This document shows positions 51,679-60,037 of a stretch of DNA of 64,000 nt, piece after piece. Location: the NCBI RefSeq assembly GCF_009827595.1, contig NZ_WTYT01000003.1, positions 434,001-498,000 on the forward strand, read 5' to 3'. The position numbers and the translations under genes are program-made. Positions within the stretch are counted from its first letter, which is position 1, and every line of letters begins with the position of its first letter. Origin of the DNA: Altericroceibacterium endophyticum. Lineage in GTDB: Bacteria; Pseudomonadota; Alphaproteobacteria; Sphingomonadales; Sphingomonadaceae. Below the pieces are notes generated by a model. That model had not been told where the DNA came from. It worked only from the letters and a program-made list of their open reading frames with translations, and did no database searches.

Positions 51679-52144
51679 CGCTCTCGGTCGTTTCAGAAGC
51701 TTCGCTGGCAGCATCACTTGCCTGCGGCGCCGGGTCAGCGTCAGCCGCGTCCCGGTCCTCCTTGGCGGCCTGTTCCGCTTTGATTTCCGCTTCCATCGCG
51801 TCCACGTCGAGGAAGGTCGCTCGGCCAAGTTCGCGATAGAGTTCCTTGCGCCGCTCCTCTTTGGCTTCGCGCAATTCCTGCAATTTGTCCTGGCGGATCT
51901 GATTGGCGATATTGGACGCGATGATTTCCTCATCCGTCCGGTCAGCGCGCCAGCTGGTGATATAGGTCACTTTCGGCTTGGCCGGTTCAACGCGTTGGCT
52001 TTCGGGGATGAAGACGGCAAGCAGCGCAAAGGTCGCAGCCAGAGATACCGCGGCCACGCGCCAGCGATAGGGGTTGGGCCGGTTCCATTCACTGCTGAAA
52101 TCTTGAACCGCACGCTTTGGTGATATTTTGCGCCAGAAGCTCAT
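51668..52144 (-). CDS. Single-span membrane protein with coiled coil
   Basis: A 158-residue protein: cytoplasmic N-terminus with W-R-K-I-S-P-K-R, one TM helix (about 28-46; R-V-A-A-V-S-L-A-A-T-F-A-L-L-A-V-F-I), then a charged helical coiled coil (K-L-Q-E-L-R-E-A-K-E-E-R-R-K-E-L) and an acidic Ala/Glu/Asp tail. I do not recognise a characterised family; it occurs upstream of and overlaps ribD here, but a role in riboflavin synthesis is not implied. Confidence 0.8.
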   Translation of the reverse strand: MSFWRKISPKRAVQDFSSEWNRPNPYRWRVAAVSLAATFALLAVFIPESQRVEPAKPKVTYITSWRADRTDEEIIASNIANQIRQDKLQELREAKEERRKELYRELGRATFLDVDAMEAEIKAEQAAKEDRDAADADPAPQASDAASEASETTESGDQ

Positions 52145-52216
52145 GGCGCCTTACTTAGAGCGCTTGATACCATTTCACCAGTGCTCATCCGCGATACGCT
52201 GCTTTGTGCGCTTCTC

Positions 52217-52942
52217 TCACCCAAATTGGGTGTAGAGTGTGCGACCGCTCGATTTCAGCCATTGCTCGGCCACATCCAAGCCGTTCCCGTAGATTTCCGC
52301 CAGCAGCGCATGGAAATCGGCGGAATGATCGAAGTGAACCAGATGCGCGACTTCATGGGCAACGACCGATCTGCGCACATGATCAGGGGCTTGCACCAGC
52401 CGCCAGTTAATGCGGATCGTGCCATCGGCGGCGCAGCTTCCCCAGCGACGCTGGGCTTTACTCAAGCGCAGATCCGGTGTGTCCAGTCCGGCGGCCTCGC
52501 AATAATCGGACAGATCCTGTTGCAGCAACGTCAGGGCCTGTTTTTCCAGCCAGCGTTGCAGCCGTCCGGTCAATGCTTCCCTGGTACCGCCAAGACGCAG
52601 CGCCTTGTCACTGAGTGCGATGATACGCGGATGATCGGGTGCCCAGTCTATCCGTAGCGGCCTCCCGCGAAAATGGAGCGTTCCACCGGGGATCGGCGGT
52701 GAGGCTGGGGGAATGCGGTGCAACTGACGTTCGAGCCACTCCGCGCGGCTTCGTGCAAAATCCACCGCATCGCTTGTGCTGCCCCAGCGTGGGATCGTGA
52801 GACGAATCTCGGTTCCATCCGGGGCGAGGCGCAAGGTCAGCTGTTTGGCACGCGGGTGGCGGCGGATCATCAGCGGCAGATCACGGCCCGCCAGATGCAA
52901 GGTCACAGGTTCCTTTTGCCGAGAGCTGAGCCAGCCTCTCAC
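52217..52942 (-). CDS. YgjP-like M48-type metallopeptidase-fold protein
   Basis: A 241-residue soluble protein of the YgjP/DUF45 group, some members of which hydrolyse UTP. It has R-R-H-P-R-A-K-Q-L-T-L-R near the start, a central K-A-Q-R-R-W-G-S-C motif, and the zinc motif H-E-V-A-H-L-V-H-F-D-H with a further H in D-F-H. Length is usual. It overlaps the next minus-strand gene start by 4 nt (ATGA) and belongs to the ycgN-SCO operon. A 15-bp palindrome (CACCCAA-A-TTGGGTG, 52218-52232) spans its last codons. Confidence 0.88.
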   Translation of the reverse strand: MRGWLSSRQKEPVTLHLAGRDLPLMIRRHPRAKQLTLRLAPDGTEIRLTIPRWGSTSDAVDFARSRAEWLERQLHRIPPASPPIPGGTLHFRGRPLRIDWAPDHPRIIALSDKALRLGGTREALTGRLQRWLEKQALTLLQQDLSDYCEAAGLDTPDLRLSKAQRRWGSCAADGTIRINWRLVQAPDHVRRSVVAHEVAHLVHFDHSADFHALLAEIYGNGLDVAEQWLKSSGRTLYTQFG

Positions 52943-53409
52943 CAGTCGTCCTCATCCTCTTCCCGCTCTCCGAAGCCCCAATCGACCAAATGCTGTTCGA
53001 GCGGCCCGGCATCGGTTTCGCTGATGACACGGCCAGCGACGCTGACTCCCGCCGCTTCCATGGCGCGGGTACTTCCGGTCAGCAGATAATGCCATTCGGG
53101 CAGGGGATCGCCTTCTGCGCGGCGGCGATAGGCGCAGCTGGCGGGAAGCCATGTGACCTCATCCACCAATTTCAGCGTCAGCCGCATACAATCCGGTACG
53201 AAGCTTTTGCGGTTGCGGTAATCGGAACAGCGCGCGGTGCGGGTATCGAGCAATTTGCACGCTACATTGGTTTCCGCAATCGCGCCGCTATCCTCATCCT
53301 CCAGCTTGTGCAGGCAGCACCGGCCGCAGCCATCGCACAGTGCTTCCCATTCTTCGGAATCGAGCTGTTTGAGTGGAAGCTCCCAGAAACGCTCTCTCAA
53401 TGAACCCAC
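52939..53409 (-). CDS. ycgN: YcgN-type cysteine cluster protein (UPF0260)
   Basis: A 156-residue protein of the YkgJ/YcgN cysteine-cluster family, which likely binds Zn or an Fe-S centre. Seen: C-D-G-C-G-R-C-C-L near residue 25, N-V-A-C-K-L-L, R-C-S-D-Y, P-D-C-M and S-C-A-Y-R-R, then an acidic tail E-E-D-E-D-D-W. The function is unknown. It overlaps the SCO gene by 13 nt at its start and the YgjP-like gene by 4 nt at its end, so it is part of one operon. Confidence 0.9.
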   Translation of the reverse strand: MGSLRERFWELPLKQLDSEEWEALCDGCGRCCLHKLEDEDSGAIAETNVACKLLDTRTARCSDYRNRKSFVPDCMRLTLKLVDEVTWLPASCAYRRRAEGDPLPEWHYLLTGSTRAMEAAGVSVAGRVISETDAGPLEQHLVDWGFGEREEDEDDW

Positions 53410-54017
53410 TTTTCCAGTTCCTCGGCCACTTGCGGGCCGCCCTGATCTACCGGCAGCAAGGCAATTGGTTCGCCCTCGCGGCCCATCAGATAGGCTCCGC
53501 GACTGTGATCCATAAGATAGCTGCCATCGTCACGAACCTCCCCCTTCTGATAATAAACGGAGAAAGCGTCGGCGGCTTTCTTGACTTGCTCCGCCGTCCC
53601 GGTGAGGCCGAGCAGATCGTCAGAAAATGCAGCGGCAAATTCACCCACAACCGCCGGCGTATCGCGCTCAGGATCAATCGTGATGAAGATCGGCTGCACT
53701 TGTTTGGCCAGATCGGGATGGCTTTTGGCAAAGCCCTTATAGCCTTGCATCATGCGCTGGACATCCAGCGGGCAGACATCGGGGCAATAGGCATAGCCGA
53801 AATAGACCATGCGATATTTCCCATCGAAATCGGACCACTTAACCTCATTTCCGTCCTTGTCGGTCAGCGTGAACGGCCCGCCGATTCGCGCGCCTTCAAG
53901 GGGCGGATCCTGCGCAGCCGCCTGATCAGAAGCGGCGCTGCAAGCGGTGAGAGTGGCCGCGAGGCAGGCTGCGGCAAGCGATTTGAATAAGGTCTTGATC
54001 ATAGCGTGGCGGTTCAT
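53397..54017 (-). CDS. SCO family copper-binding lipoprotein
   Basis: A 206-residue thioredoxin-fold SCO1/SenC protein, typically delivering copper to cytochrome oxidase or acting as a thiol reductase in the periplasm. It has a lipoprotein signal with L-T-A-C at about residue 26, the metal motif C-P-D-V-C-P, and the distant histidine in M-D-H-S-R-G-A-Y-L. First gene of the ycgN/ygjP operon. The ATG at 54002 is an alternative start. Confidence 0.93.
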   Translation of the reverse strand: MNRHAMIKTLFKSLAAACLAATLTACSAASDQAAAQDPPLEGARIGGPFTLTDKDGNEVKWSDFDGKYRMVYFGYAYCPDVCPLDVQRMMQGYKGFAKSHPDLAKQVQPIFITIDPERDTPAVVGEFAAAFSDDLLGLTGTAEQVKKAADAFSVYYQKGEVRDDGSYLMDHSRGAYLMGREGEPIALLPVDQGGPQVAEELEKWVH

Positions 54018-54096
54018 GGTCTGCTAACGGTGTTGCGGCAAGGGTCGAATATAGGATGTGAATCCATATTCGTCACCGATCGAAAGGAGATATCGC

Positions 54097-54729
54097 GTGT
54101 CCCTACCCGGGCTTTCCCGTCTGATTGCTGTTTTTACCGGGCTGATCGCTGCGGCGATGATGCTTGGCTCTGTGCCCGCGCAGGCGCAAATGTTTTCAGA
54201 AGGGTACAAGTTTCTCGAAGCGGTGAAGAAAAAGGACGGTGAAACCGTCACCCAGATGCTGGATGAGCCGGGCTCGACCCTCGCCAATTCGCGTGATGTG
54301 ACAACCGGGCAATCTGCCCTGCATATCGTCACCGAACGCCGCGATCTGACCTGGATCCGCTTTCTGACTGCGAAGGGCGCAAATCCGAATATCGCAGACA
54401 AGAATGGCGTGACCCCGCTGATTTTGGCGACTCAGCTTGGCTTTACCGATGGTGTTGCCGCATTGGTTGAAGCGGGCGCGCGGGTGGATACCCCTAATTC
54501 CGCCGGGGAGACGCCGCTGATTTCTGCCGTCCACAGCCGCGATACGGCGATGATGCGGGCATTGCTGGAGGCTGGCGCCAATCCGGACCGCGCCGATAAT
54601 TCGGGGCGCTCGGCGATGGATTACGCCAAGTTGCAAGGCCCCAACAGCGCGACGATGCGCGAAATTGAACGCAGCGCGAAACCCGCTGACGAACGCGAAG
54701 GCGCGCAGACATACGGGCCTTCCTTTTGA
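54097..54729 (+). CDS. Exported ankyrin-repeat protein
   Basis: A 210-residue protein with a signal peptide (ending V-P-A-Q-A-Q) and about five ankyrin-like units (G-Q-S-A-L-H-I-V-T, G-V-T-P-L-I-L-A-T, G-E-T-P-L-I-S-A-V, A-L-L-E-A-G-A-N-P, G-R-S-A-M-D-Y-A). Ankyrin units bind protein partners; the partner is unknown. I chose the GTG at 54097 because AAGGAG at 54084-54089 lies 7 nt upstream; a GTG at 54058 has no such site. It ends 8 nt before the COQ9-like start. Confidence 0.9.
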   Translation: MSLPGLSRLIAVFTGLIAAAMMLGSVPAQAQMFSEGYKFLEAVKKKDGETVTQMLDEPGSTLANSRDVTTGQSALHIVTERRDLTWIRFLTAKGANPNIADKNGVTPLILATQLGFTDGVAALVEAGARVDTPNSAGETPLISAVHSRDTAMMRALLEAGANPDRADNSGRSAMDYAKLQGPNSATMREIERSAKPADEREGAQTYGPSF

Positions 54730-54737
54730 GGATGGAT

Positions 54738-55385
54738 ATGCAGGATTACACGCTCGACGAATTGCGTCTGGAACTCGCGCCGCAGATCGCCAAGGCGGCG
54801 GTGTTTGACGGCTGGGGTAAAGAGGCGCTGACCTCTGTAGCGCAGCGAAGCGGCGTCGATCCGGCCGTGCTGGATCTCGCCTTTCCCGGCGGCGCGATGG
54901 ATATGATCGCTGCATGGGTGGCATCGGTTGATGACCGGATGAAGCGGGAATTGTCGGCAGACATATTGCAGACCATGCCCATACGCGAACGGATCCGTGC
55001 ACTGGTCCAGTTTCGTCTGGATGCGGTCGAAGGGCTGGAGGAAGCCTTGCGCCGCGCTCTGGCCATTCAGGCCATGCCGCAAAATGTGAACCGGGCCATG
55101 AAGCTGGGCTGGTCCAGCGCTGATGTCATGTGGCGTCTGGCAGGCGATAATGCCACCGATTACAACCACTATACCAAGCGCGCCACGCTGGCGGCGATTT
55201 ATGGCGCGACCTTGAGCGTTTTCATCAGCGATGAGAGCGAGGATAAGCGCGAGACACGGGCGTTTCTTGATCGCCGGATCGAAGGTGTGATGCGGTTTGA
55301 GAAGTTCAAAGGTCAGCTGCTGCGCAATCGCGATGGGTTTAGCATTTCCCGCTTCCTCGGGCGGCTGCGCTATCCCACCACTTGA
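54738..55385 (+). CDS. COQ9 family protein (ubiquinone biosynthesis)
   Basis: A 215-residue helical, TetR-like fold protein of the COQ9 family, which binds lipids and assists ubiquinone synthesis. Markers are D-E-L-R-L-E-L-A-P-Q-I-A-K-A-A-V-F-D-G-W, D-L-A-F-P-G-G-A-M-D-M-I and the C-terminal M-W-R-L-A-G-D-N-A-T-D-Y-N-H-Y-T-K-R region. I chose the ATG at 54738, 6 nt after GAGG; earlier in-frame codons at 54726 and 54732 overlap that site. Confidence 0.9.
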   Translation: MQDYTLDELRLELAPQIAKAAVFDGWGKEALTSVAQRSGVDPAVLDLAFPGGAMDMIAAWVASVDDRMKRELSADILQTMPIRERIRALVQFRLDAVEGLEEALRRALAIQAMPQNVNRAMKLGWSSADVMWRLAGDNATDYNHYTKRATLAAIYGATLSVFISDESEDKRETRAFLDRRIEGVMRFEKFKGQLLRNRDGFSISRFLGRLRYPTT

Positions 55386-55416
55386 CGCCCGGCCACAAGA
55401 TTAAAATCACCACATA

Positions 55417-55433
55417 TTGCGAAGCAGTTGCAA
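55417..55433. promoter_or_regulatory. Fur-like 17-mer upstream of feoAB
   Basis: TTGCGAAGCAGTTGCAA, with inverted ends TTGC...GCAA, 31-47 nt before the feoA ATG. It is the most symmetrical of four related sites in the window and is at a classic Fur-controlled locus. Confidence 0.55.
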
Positions 55434-55463
55434 TTAACCAGTGCATCTGGCAGGCGAGCTTTC

Positions 55464-55706
55464 ATGACACTCGATGCTCTCTCCCCTCGTAGCCGCGCCC
55501 GAATTACCGCGGTTGACTGGTCTCTTCTGGCGGCGGACGAAGGTAAGCGACTGCGCGCGCTGGGGATTGAGGAAGGCGCGGAAGTGACCGTCGCCCATCG
55601 CGGCGTTTTCGCCGGTAAAGATCCCATTGCCCTGACTGTTGGCCGTATGACCATCGCGCTGCGCCGGGCGCATGCGCTCGCGATGCAGGTGGAGGAACTG
55701 GCATGA
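55464..55706 (+). CDS. feoA: Ferrous iron transport accessory protein FeoA
   Basis: An 80-residue SH3-like cytoplasmic partner of FeoB. The pattern L-G-I-E-E-G-A-E-V-T-V-A-H-R-G followed by D-P-I-A-L-T-V-G-R and A-L-R-R is typical. The ATG at 55464 fits family length; an in-frame upstream start at 55428 would begin inside the Fur-like site. It overlaps feoB by 4 nt (ATGA). Confidence 0.93.
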   Translation: MTLDALSPRSRARITAVDWSLLAADEGKRLRALGIEEGAEVTVAHRGVFAGKDPIALTVGRMTIALRRAHALAMQVEELA

Positions 55707-57553
55707 GCCGGCTGAGAACCGCTGCGCTGGTCGGCAACCCCAATGCCGGGAAGAGCGCCTTGTTCAATGTGCTCACTGGCGCGCGTCAAAAAATCGCTAA
55801 TTATCCGGGCGTTACGGTTGAGCGTAAGGCCGGCCGCATGGTTCTGCCCTCGGGCGAGCCGCTGGAGCTGATCGATCTGCCCGGCAGTTACAGCCTCGAT
55901 TCCGCCAGCCCTGACGAAGAAGTCACGCGCAAGGTCGTGCTGGGTGAATTTCCCGGGGAAGCGCAGCCTGAAGTGTTTATTCTGGTGCTGGATGCGGCCA
56001 ATCTGGATCAGCATCTGGTATTTGCGCAGGAGATTATTGCACTCGGCCTCCCGACCATCGTCGCGCTTAACATGCTTGATCTGGCTGAGCGGGATGGATT
56101 GATCCTCGATCCGGCTGCTCTGTCAGAAGCGCTGGGCGTGCCGGTCATTCCCACGGTGGCGGTCCGCCGAAAGGGAATCGATGAACTGATCGGCGCGTTG
56201 GCTTCAGCGGAAAAGCGTGCTGACAATGAAGAAGTCGCCCCGCAGACCCATGTTACCGCCACGGAACGGCGGCTTGCGGCCAGGAATATCGCCAAGGGCG
56301 TGATCCTGTCACAGAGTACGGAACACCGGCTGCATACCAGTCTCGACAAGGTGTTGCTGCACCCCTGGATAGGGCCGCCGATCCTGTTCGGCCTGCTGTT
56401 CGTGATTTTTCAGGCAGTGTTTGCCTGGGCGACGCCATTTGCCGATGCGCTGGATAGCGGCGTGGGCATGTTGATCGACTGGACCAATGCCAGCCTGCCC
56501 GAATCGATTCTGCGTGATTTTCTGACGCAAGGTGTGCTGGCCGGTGTCGGTTCGGTGGTGGTTTTTCTGCCCCAGATCGTGATCCTGTTCGCCTTCATCC
56601 TGGTGATGGAGCAAAGCGGCTATATGGCCCGCGCGGCCTTTATCATGGACCGGCTGATGGCGATGGTGGGCCTGTCAGGGCGCAGCTTCATTCCGCTCTT
56701 GTCCAGTTTTGCCTGCGCCATTCCGGGCATCATGGCGACCCGCAGCATTGCCGACCCGAAGGACCGCCTGACGACCATCCTGATTGCCCCCTTGATGACA
56801 TGTTCGGCGCGTCTGCCGGTCTATGCCATCATTATCGCGGCCTTCATTCCAGACCGCAGTGTCGGGCCGGGCTTCGGGTTGCAAGGACTGGTGCTGTTCG
56901 CGCTGTATGTCGCCGGAATTGTCGGCGCGATTGTGGTGGCGCTTATCTTGCGCAGGACGGTAACAGCCGGCGCAGCGAGCGGCTTCATTATGGAATTGCC
57001 GCGTTATCAGCTGCCGATTCTGCGCGATCTGCTGATTGGATTGTGGCAGCGTGCTTTCATCTTCCTGCGCCGCGCGGGTACGATAATCTTTACCGTCACC
57101 GTGGTTCTGTGGCTCCTCCTCAGCTTTCCAAAAGCGCAGCCGGGTGAGAGTCAGGTTGATGCCTCCATCGCTGGTCAGATTGCCAATGGCGTGACGGTAC
57201 TGGTTGAGCCCATCGGCTTTAACCGGGATATGGCATTGTCGCTGATCCCGGCACTGGCGGCGCGCGAAGTCGCCGTTGCCTCTCTCGCCACGACCTATGC
57301 AGTGGATAATGACAATGAAGATGCGGCCGCTGCCGCGTTGACGGATCAGCTTGGGGCGCGCTGGAGCCTGCCGATGGCGCTGTCATTCCTGGCGTGGTTT
57401 GTCTTCGCGCCGCAGTGTCTTTCGACCATCGCCGTGGCCCGCCGCGAAACGAATGGGTGGAAATGGCCGATCTTCATGTTGCTCTATCTGTTCGCACTCG
57501 CCTACATCTTCGCTGGAATCACCTATTGGGTCGCGCTTGGGCTCGGCCTCTAG
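55703..57553 (+). CDS. feoB: Ferrous iron transporter FeoB
   Basis: Inner-membrane Fe(II) transporter, 616 residues. The N-terminal G domain shows G-N-P-N-A-G-K-S (P-loop, about 11-18), D-L-P-G-S-Y-S (G3) and N-M-L-D (G4). The membrane part has the two gate regions with F-A-C-A-I-P-G-I-M-A-T-R and C-S-A-R-L-P-V-Y, and ends in F-A-P-Q-C-L-S-T. It is shorter than E. coli FeoB (773 residues), as in many alphaproteobacteria. No FeoC follows. ssb begins 18 nt downstream, so a read-through transcript is possible. Confidence 0.96.
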   Translation: MSRLRTAALVGNPNAGKSALFNVLTGARQKIANYPGVTVERKAGRMVLPSGEPLELIDLPGSYSLDSASPDEEVTRKVVLGEFPGEAQPEVFILVLDAANLDQHLVFAQEIIALGLPTIVALNMLDLAERDGLILDPAALSEALGVPVIPTVAVRRKGIDELIGALASAEKRADNEEVAPQTHVTATERRLAARNIAKGVILSQSTEHRLHTSLDKVLLHPWIGPPILFGLLFVIFQAVFAWATPFADALDSGVGMLIDWTNASLPESILRDFLTQGVLAGVGSVVVFLPQIVILFAFILVMEQSGYMARAAFIMDRLMAMVGLSGRSFIPLLSSFACAIPGIMATRSIADPKDRLTTILIAPLMTCSARLPVYAIIIAAFIPDRSVGPGFGLQGLVLFALYVAGIVGAIVVALILRRTVTAGAASGFIMELPRYQLPILRDLLIGLWQRAFIFLRRAGTIIFTVTVVLWLLLSFPKAQPGESQVDASIAGQIANGVTVLVEPIGFNRDMALSLIPALAAREVAVASLATTYAVDNDNEDAAAAALTDQLGARWSLPMALSFLAWFVFAPQCLSTIAVARRETNGWKWPIFMLLYLFALAYIFAGITYWVALGLGL

Positions 57554-57571
57554 CTAAGGGAAAGAAACATC

Positions 57572-58105
57572 ATGGCGGGCAGCGTCAACAAGGTCATATT
57601 GATCGGCAACCTCGGCGCGGACCCGGAAGTCCGCAGCTTCCAGAATGGCGGAAAGGTCTGCAATCTGCGGATTGCGACGTCCGAACAATGGAAGGATCGT
57701 AATTCCGGAGAGCGTCAGGAACGCACCGAATGGCACACTGTGGCGATCTTCTCCGAAGGTCTGGTCAATGTGGCCGAGCGTTTCCTGCGCAAAGGGTCGA
57801 AAGTTTACATCGAAGGCCAGCTGCAGACTCGCAAATGGCAGGATCAGCAGGGCAATGACCGTTATTCCACCGAAGTGGTGCTGCGCGGTTTCAATGGCAC
57901 GCTGACCATGCTTGATGGTCCCGGCGGCGCGCAGGGCGGCGGCTCAGGTGGTGGTGGCCAAGGTGGCGGCTGGAACCAGGGTGGCAGCTCCGGCGGTGGT
58001 CAGGGCGGCGGCTGGAATCAAGGCGGTGGTTCCGGCGGTGCCGGTGCCGGTGCGGGCGCAGCGGGCGGCTTCGGTGACGATCTGGATGACGATATTCCAT
58101 TTTGA
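57572..58105 (+). CDS. ssb: Single-stranded DNA-binding protein
   Basis: A 177-residue SSB for replication and repair. The N-terminal OB fold (1-110) has [16 protein letters not shown] and T-E-W-H-T-V. A Gly/Gln-rich linker (115-165) contains a 14-residue tandem duplication. The acidic tip ends D-D-D-I-P-F, the protein-interaction motif. Length is normal. The preceding AAGGGAAAG motif serves as ribosome site. Confidence 0.96.
   Translation: MAGSVNKVILIGNLGADPEVRSFQNGGKVCNLRIATSEQWKDRNSGERQERTEWHTVAIFSEGLVNVAERFLRKGSKVYIEGQLQTRKWQDQQGNDRYSTEVVLRGFNGTLTMLDGPGGAQGGGSGGGGQGGGWNQGGSSGGGQGGGWNQGGGSGGAGAGAGAAGGFGDDLDDDIPF
57956..58039 (+). repeat. 42-bp tandem duplication in ssb linker
   Basis: Two copies (57956-57997 and 57998-58039) encode [10 protein letters not shown]-[SG]-S-G-G. 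The copies differ mainly at third bases, so the duplication is not very recent. Confidence 0.8.
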
Positions 58106-58139
58106 CCGCAGCGGAGATCGCTCCGGTCGATACCGAACA

Positions 58140-58180
58140 AAAAGCCCGGCGAATCACGTGATTCGCCGGGCTTTTGTTTT
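58140..58180. terminator. Bidirectional terminator between ssb and DUF177 gene
   Basis: Perfect 36-bp palindrome with arms AAAAGCCCGGCGAATCAC (58140-58157) and GTGATTCGCCGGGCTTTT (58158-58175), A-rich on one side and T-rich on the other. It serves both convergent transcripts. Confidence 0.9.
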
Positions 58181-58244
58181 GCGCGCGTTGAAGGCGGGCT
58201 GGGCGGCCCGCAGTTTTGAGAGCCCAGTTTTCAGGTGTCGGCTT

Positions 58245-58784
58245 TCAGTTGTCTGTTTTTAGGGCGGCCAGCGCGGCGAAGGGGCCGCTGGCGCTTTCAT
58301 CCATGAGCCCTGCTTTTTTACGAACCTCTTCTGCATTCGGGCCGCTAGCATAGGGATCGATAGACAGCGCCAGGCTCTGCGACACGGCTTCTCCCAGATC
58401 GAAGAAGTGGCCGGTGAAGGGGATTTCGTCGCATTCATCCTCCTCCAGCTCAATTTCATCCGCATCGATGGCGCGCTCAGGCGCGAAGCGGAAGCTTACC
58501 GGAACGTCAATTTCCACCGGCAAATCATCGCCCGAAATGGCGCAACTCTGCACGATACGGGCGATCAGCCGCCCCTCGGCGTGAATCGCATCACCATCAG
58601 GTTCCAGCTCGATCCGGGCGGATAAGGATTTCACAGCCACCAGCGCAAATCGGCGAGCCAGTGCGGCAGCTTCCTCAGCACTCGCCTCTATTTCATAGAC
58701 GCGGTCTTCCAGACTTCGCCGGTCAATCGGGCGCGGCATTTCGGGTGGTTGCACCGGCGGTAATTCGGGGGTGTTTTCGCTCAT
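58245..58784 (-). CDS. YceD/DUF177 family protein
   Basis: A 179-residue protein of the DUF177 (YceD) family, linked in other bacteria and plants to 23S rRNA accumulation. Markers are E-G-R-L-I-A-R-I-V-Q-S-C-A-I-S, V-S-F-R-F-A-P, an acidic E-E-D-E-C-D-E-I and D-L-G-E-A-V-S-Q-S-L-A-L-S-I-D-P-Y. It overlaps the preceding minus-strand gene by 4 nt. In many alphaproteobacteria this gene precedes plsX/fabH, which are absent here. Confidence 0.85.
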   Translation of the reverse strand: MSENTPELPPVQPPEMPRPIDRRSLEDRVYEIEASAEEAAALARRFALVAVKSLSARIELEPDGDAIHAEGRLIARIVQSCAISGDDLPVEIDVPVSFRFAPERAIDADEIELEEDECDEIPFTGHFFDLGEAVSQSLALSIDPYASGPNAEEVRKKAGLMDESASGPFAALAALKTDN

Positions 58785-59299
58785 CGTTCAATCCGTCCCG
58801 CCAGCAAAGCCGTTTTGTCGGTTGCCAGCAATTGGTCGTAAAATTCTCTCAGTCCTTCAGCCATGCTGGTGGCGGATACGCCATCGCGCAAGGTTACATT
58901 GCGTTCAATGGCGGAGGTCCACTCGGCAAATTCGGATGCCGCGAGCCCGCTGCGATAGGCGCCCAGCCGCCCGCCCAGCACCGACATTAACCGGCCAACA
59001 TGTTTGCCGACCACCACATCGCCCACGCCCTGTTCACGCAATTGACCGTCCATATCATCGACGAACAATTCCGTGAGATACACAGAGGCGGGGGTCAGTT
59101 CCTCCTCGGTCTCCATCCGCAGCAGTGTCAGGCTCAGAATCGCGGTGATCATGTCGAAGCGGCCCGGCAGCGTATCTGCGGCGCCTTTGTCGCGGTACCA
59201 GTCCGGTTCGCGCGATATTTCGACGATCCGGTGCCATAGGGGCCGCAATTCCTCTCTTGCGCTGGGCTTGCGGTGGAAGAGGCGGGAAAAGAATGACAT
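58781..59299 (-). CDS. Cytochrome bc1 chaperone (CBP3-like, ubiquinol-cytochrome c chaperone)
   Basis: A 172-residue protein of the ubiquinol-cytochrome c chaperone family, needed for bc1 assembly in mitochondria. Markers are S-F-F-S-R-L-F-H-R-K, W-H-R-I-V-E-I-S-R-E-P-D-W-Y, G-R-F-D-M-I-T-A, V-Y-L-T-E-L-F-V-D-D-M-D and a late L-R-D-G-V. I chose the ATG at 59299, which fits family length; the longer frame to 59416 lacks support. It overlaps the DUF177 gene by 4 nt. Confidence 0.88.
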   Translation of the reverse strand: MSFFSRLFHRKPSAREELRPLWHRIVEISREPDWYRDKGAADTLPGRFDMITAILSLTLLRMETEEELTPASVYLTELFVDDMDGQLREQGVGDVVVGKHVGRLMSVLGGRLGAYRSGLAASEFAEWTSAIERNVTLRDGVSATSMAEGLREFYDQLLATDKTALLAGRIER

Positions 59300-59457
59300 G
59301 TATATTATCCGTGGCCGTTCAGCGGCGATTAAATGCCAGCGGGGCAACCGCCATTGCGAAGCGCGGTGCTTGCCCCTAAAGCGTGCTGCGATAGGATTTG
59401 ACGATGCACAAGGCAAATGAAACGCTTTGACCTTGGCATCCAGTTGGAAGGTTGATG

Positions 59458-59931
59458 ATGGCGAAACTCGGGCAGATCGGTGCGATACTGACGCTGGGCA
59501 TTCTGGTGACGGGGTGCAGCTCGATCGAGAATCATCGCGGTTATGTGATGGATGAGGCGCTGGTCCAGTCGGTCCAGCCGGGCCTTGATAACCAGCTGTC
59601 CGTTGAACAGACGCTGGGCCGGCCCACCTTCACCAGCGAGTTTGGCAATCCGGTGTGGTATTATGTTTCCAGCCGCACGGAACAGGCGCCTTTTACCACG
59701 CCTAGAATCGCGCAGCAGCGCGTGCTGGCGGTGGCTTTCGATGCGCAGGGCAACGTCATTTCGGCTGACGAAAGCGGAATGGCTCAGGTCGTACGTATCA
59801 ATCCCGAAAGTGATGAGACGCCGACATTGGGCCGCGAACGCAGTTTTCTGGAAGATCTGTTCGGCAATATCGGGCAGGTCGGCGCGATGGGTGCTGGCGG
59901 CGGAGCCGGAGGGCCAGGCGGCGGCATGTAA
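59458..59931 (+). CDS. bamE: BamE-like outer-membrane lipoprotein
   Basis: A 157-residue lipoprotein of the BamE/SmpA/OmlA family, an accessory part of the outer-membrane beta-barrel assembly machine. The signal and lipobox are L-V-T-G-C at about residue 20. Core motifs are V-Q-P-G-L-D-N-Q-L-S-V-E-Q-T-L-G-R-P and N-P-V-W-Y-Y-V-S-S. The C-terminus is Gly-rich. I chose the ATG at 59458 because GGAAGG lies 6 nt upstream; in-frame TTG and ATG codons at 59452 and 59455 are closer to it. Confidence 0.88.
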   Translation: MAKLGQIGAILTLGILVTGCSSIENHRGYVMDEALVQSVQPGLDNQLSVEQTLGRPTFTSEFGNPVWYYVSSRTEQAPFTTPRIAQQRVLAVAFDAQGNVISADESGMAQVVRINPESDETPTLGRERSFLEDLFGNIGQVGAMGAGGGAGGPGGGM

Positions 59932-60002
59932 GCGCAATCGGGCGCATTTCCCGGAATTTGACCGCATTTTCTGGTTTCCCGCGGGCGAAGGGCAGCGAAT
60001 CG

Positions 60003-60030
60003 CTTGAACCCTATGGGCCGCCCCCCATAT
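60003..60030 (+). promoter_or_regulatory. Sigma-32-like heat-shock promoter of hslVU
   Basis: CTTGAA (60003-60008) and CCCCATAT (60023-60030) are separated by 14 nt, matching the RpoH consensus CTTGAAA / CCCCATNT. Transcription would start near 60037, at the hslV ATG (60038). Confidence 0.6.
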
Positions 60031-60037
60031 GCCCGCC

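Noticed and set aside
51679-51933. N-terminal extension of ribD
   Set aside because: It overlaps the upstream membrane-protein gene in another frame, is unlike any RibD, and is rich in Arg/Ser/Thr noise.
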